Part shown: piece by piece, positions 62,269 to 64,000 of the stretch | How the letters are laid out: every line of letters begins with the position of its first letter | Numbering within the stretch: position 1 is the first letter of the stretch | IMG/VR virus record: IMGVR_UViG_3300040801_001572 | Span: 50,655 to 114,654 of that record | DNA from: a virus | DNA: 64,000 nt | Strand: one strand, 5' to 3' | Translations under genes and position numbers: made by a program | Notes under the pieces: model-generated | The model's database searches: none | The model's input: the letters and a program-made list of their open reading frames with translations, nothing else | Told to the model about the DNA's origin: nothing

Positions 62269-62901
62269 ATGAAAAGAATAGCTGTGTTGTTCTTATTGAT
62301 GTTTCCTGCCACGTCGTGGAGCATAGACGAAAATCAAACAGGTGCATGGTACAGCTTCATATACAGTAAATCATTTCTAGATAGTCGATGGGGATTAAAG
62401 GGAGACTGGCAATATCGAAAATGGGACCTAGACGGTGACCTGCAGACGTTTCTGATACGTAACGCCGTTACATACACCATTAACGATAATTGGACAGCAG
62501 CAGCGGGCTATGCACATTTGACTCGAGGCGAGTTCGGCGCAAGTGATAGAAAAAACACAGAGCACAGAACGTATCAGGAAATAGTTTACAGACATCAAGC
62601 AGGCGATCTAAGTGTTTCTCATCGCTTGCGAACAGAACAACGCTGGATACAAAATAGAAGCAGAACTGAAAGATATCGGTACAATCTCAGCATACAATAT
62701 CCGCTAACAGACAGATGGTACCTGAGTGGCTATAACGAATACTTTGTGAATGCCGGCGGTAAGTTTGACCAGAATCGAACCAAGGCTGCCCTTGGTTATA
62801 GAGTAAATGCACAGAATCGAATACACGCCGGGTACATGTATCAGGTAGACAACGATTTCGAGAAAGGACAAGTCATGTTGTCTTGGTATCTCGATTTCTA
62901 A
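62269..62901 (+). CDS. Outer-membrane beta-barrel protein (DUF2490-like)
   Basis: 210 aa. Signal peptide MKRIAVLFLLMFPATSWS followed by alternating aromatic beta strands and a C-terminal WYLDF ending typical of outer-membrane barrels. GLKGDWQYRKWDLDG and SHRLRTEQRWIQN are like the DUF2490 family. A phage-encoded outer-membrane protein could alter the infected cell surface, for example against superinfection. Confidence 0.75.
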   Translation: MKRIAVLFLLMFPATSWSIDENQTGAWYSFIYSKSFLDSRWGLKGDWQYRKWDLDGDLQTFLIRNAVTYTINDNWTAAAGYAHLTRGEFGASDRKNTEHRTYQEIVYRHQAGDLSVSHRLRTEQRWIQNRSRTERYRYNLSIQYPLTDRWYLSGYNEYFVNAGGKFDQNRTKAALGYRVNAQNRIHAGYMYQVDNDFEKGQVMLSWYLDF

Positions 62902-62904
62902 ACT

Positions 62905-62912
62905 GCTAAATA
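62905..62912 (+). promoter_or_regulatory. Late promoter, 5 nt from the start codon
   Basis: GCTAAATA, then CTCGT, then ATG at 62918; the same 5-nt spacer as at 52222. Confidence 0.78.
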
Positions 62913-62917
62913 CTCGT

Positions 62918-63142
62918 ATGCGACTACATGAAATTATAACAGAGCGCCGAGTTAAAAGTTCCTGGATTAAAGACTTGACACTCAACGGCAGAGATGTTAC
63001 GCTTACGACCAAGACTGGAAGAGTTTATCTTATCAAAGACGTAAGCGAACAAGACATTGAGCGATGGGGAAATTCTCCTAGCTTTGGCTCTTTCTATAAT
63101 AACGAAGTAAGAGACGAATACGATATTACCAGGATCAAATAG
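62918..63142 (+). CDS. KTSC-like domain protein with a capsid-targeting-like N-terminus
   Basis: 74 aa. Leader MRLHEIITERRVK has ITE and is the closest in this window to T4 internal-protein leaders. The body fits a KTSC-type domain: SSWIKDLTLNGRDVTLTTKT, VYLIKDV, and a final FYNNEVRDEYDI. Related domains occur in nucleic-acid enzymes. The stop overlaps the next start. Confidence 0.68.
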   Translation: MRLHEIITERRVKSSWIKDLTLNGRDVTLTTKTGRVYLIKDVSEQDIERWGNSPSFGSFYNNEVRDEYDITRIK

Positions 63143-63426
63143 TGTCGCACTGGAACCACCGTGTAGTCAAAAAAGAATTTCGATCAGTAATAAACAATAA
63201 AGAAGTAGTTTCTACTAGATACGGAATTCACGAAGTTTTCTATAGCAACGGCGAAACTGACAAACTACTTCCAGAAGTAGGCTGGACTGAAGACCCTGTG
63301 TCAGTGTCATTGTATTCCGAGCAACATCATGAACTGACTGACCAAGAAGCAATCGAAGAATTACGCTGGACATTGGAGCATATGCTCAAGTGTCTCGACA
63401 AGCCCATTCTTGTAGATGAGGACTAA
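63142..63426 (+). CDS. Hypothetical protein
   Basis: 94 aa from a GTG at 63142 (overlap with the preceding stop). MSHWNHRVVKKEFRSVINNK start, beta-rich with a GIHEVFYSNGETD hairpin, a type of small protein often seen in phage genomes. It ends 1 nt before tRNA-Gly. Confidence 0.62.
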   Translation: MSHWNHRVVKKEFRSVINNKEVVSTRYGIHEVFYSNGETDKLLPEVGWTEDPVSVSLYSEQHHELTDQEAIEELRWTLEHMLKCLDKPILVDED

Positions 63427-63427
63427 T

Positions 63428-63501
63428 GCGGGTATAGCATAGTGGTAATGCAGCGGCCTTCCAAGCCTCGGAGAGGAGTTCGATTCTCCTTACCCGCTCC
63501 A
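63428..63501 (+). tRNA. tRNA-Gly (TCC)
   Basis: CGGC-CTTCCAA-GCCT anticodon arm; GCGGGTA/TACCCGC acceptor; T73, CCA. Confidence 0.9.
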
Positions 63502-63505
63502 AATT

Positions 63506-63868
63506 ATGAATAGCAAAATAAAATACGTAAGCATCGACGCAATCAAGGAAGAGCAAATTAAGGTACAAGTCCGCGAGGATGAGATTGAAAAAATGATCCG
63601 CTGGGGCCGTTTCGATGAGAGTGTTTTGCTAGCTGGCCTCGAAGCAAGATTTAGAAAGGCGCGCGGTTTCGATGGCTACGATCTTTTACGTAAGCACACA
63701 GTAGACTACGATCGACATCGTGAAGAATGGTGTGAGTATGAGCCTCGAAACAATCATACTTATAAAACACACGGCGGCGATGCTACTGAGAATGATAAGA
63801 TTTTTCACCAGACTATCGACCACATTCGTGAATGCTTTTTAAGGGTACCACTGGAAAAAGATGACTGA
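63506..63868 (+). CDS. Hypothetical protein, paralogue of the next gene
   Basis: 120 aa. VREDEIEKMIRWGRFDESVL near 22-41 resembles VMRHEIEKIVERGDVSI in the next gene, so the two are tandem relatives. Basic, with many His/Arg residues. It overlaps the next start by 8 nt. Function unknown. Confidence 0.6.
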   Translation: MNSKIKYVSIDAIKEEQIKVQVREDEIEKMIRWGRFDESVLLAGLEARFRKARGFDGYDLLRKHTVDYDRHREEWCEYEPRNNHTYKTHGGDATENDKIFHQTIDHIRECFLRVPLEKDD

Positions 63869-64000
63869 CCGAGAAAATATATTGACTAAAAATCTCCCTT
63901 CTAATTTTACTGTCCTAGGAACGAAGACGGAAAAAGTCAACGTCGAAGTCATGCGACACGAGATTGAAAAAATTGTTGAAAGAGGAGATGTGTCAATATA
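63861..64000 (+). CDS. Hypothetical protein (partial)
   Basis: 46 codons from ATG 63861 to the window edge, no stop. Contains RHEIEKIVERGDVSI, matching the previous gene. The C-terminus lies outside the window. Confidence 0.55.
   Translation, partial: MTDRENILTKNLPSNFTVLGTKTEKVNVEVMRHEIEKIVERGDVSI

Overview
The window is a piece of a large T4-like myophage genome that infects a Gram-negative bacterium. The T4-like evidence is direct: a late sigma factor (gp55), the gp46/gp47 recombination pair, gp53, gp14, gp15, gp26, a tape measure protein, and the block portal-core-protease-scaffold-capsid (gp20, gp67/68-like, gp21, gp22, gp23) in T4 order. Late promoters of the form (G/A)ATAAATA occur throughout. 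Signal peptides, lipoproteins and an outer-membrane beta-barrel protein point to a Gram-negative host; the host species cannot be read from the sequence.

Layout. 1-2.1 kb: baseplate genes on the minus strand. 2.2-7.8 kb: gp55, a gene with a frame break, a GIY-YIG endonuclease, gp47, gp46. 8.2-9.0 kb: a promoter- and terminator-bounded noncoding region that folds into a large RNA, then a structured leader before a zinc-ribbon gene. 9.3-10.9 kb: gp26-type hub genes (minus). 10.9-19.1 kb: tape measure and head operon. 19.2-27.1 kb: two repetitive fibre-like proteins flanking the neck genes gp14/gp15 (minus). 27.9-29.1 kb: about 1.2 kb of structured noncoding RNA with one tiny gene.

29.1-63.5 kb: an accessory region in which about 48 intact tRNA genes, covering all 20 amino acids, alternate with small late genes, homing endonuclease genes and structured RNAs. 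It includes an RNase P RNA between tRNA-Leu and tRNA-Thr, a hammerhead-type ribozyme downstream of tRNA-Ser, a group I intron in a tRNA-Thr, at least six other structured RNA candidates, and several remodelled or broken tRNAs.

How it may work together (inference). tRNAs act as punctuation in long transcripts: RNase P, perhaps with the phage-encoded RNA subunit, would release tRNAs, the RNAs wedged between them, and short mRNAs. Several reading frames end inside the following tRNA, so tRNA processing would cut off their stop codons. Many late genes start exactly 5 nt after a TAAATA box and so would be leaderless. Many also begin with a short peptide resembling the T4 capsid-targeting sequence, with an (L/I)xE site for the gp21 protease, suggesting a set of proteins packaged in the head and injected, including an ADP-ribosyltransferase-like and an acetyltransferase-like protein. 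An SbtA-type bicarbonate transporter, a periplasmic TPR/TonB-like protein, a secreted metalloprotease and a DUF2490-type outer-membrane protein look like host-directed acquisitions.
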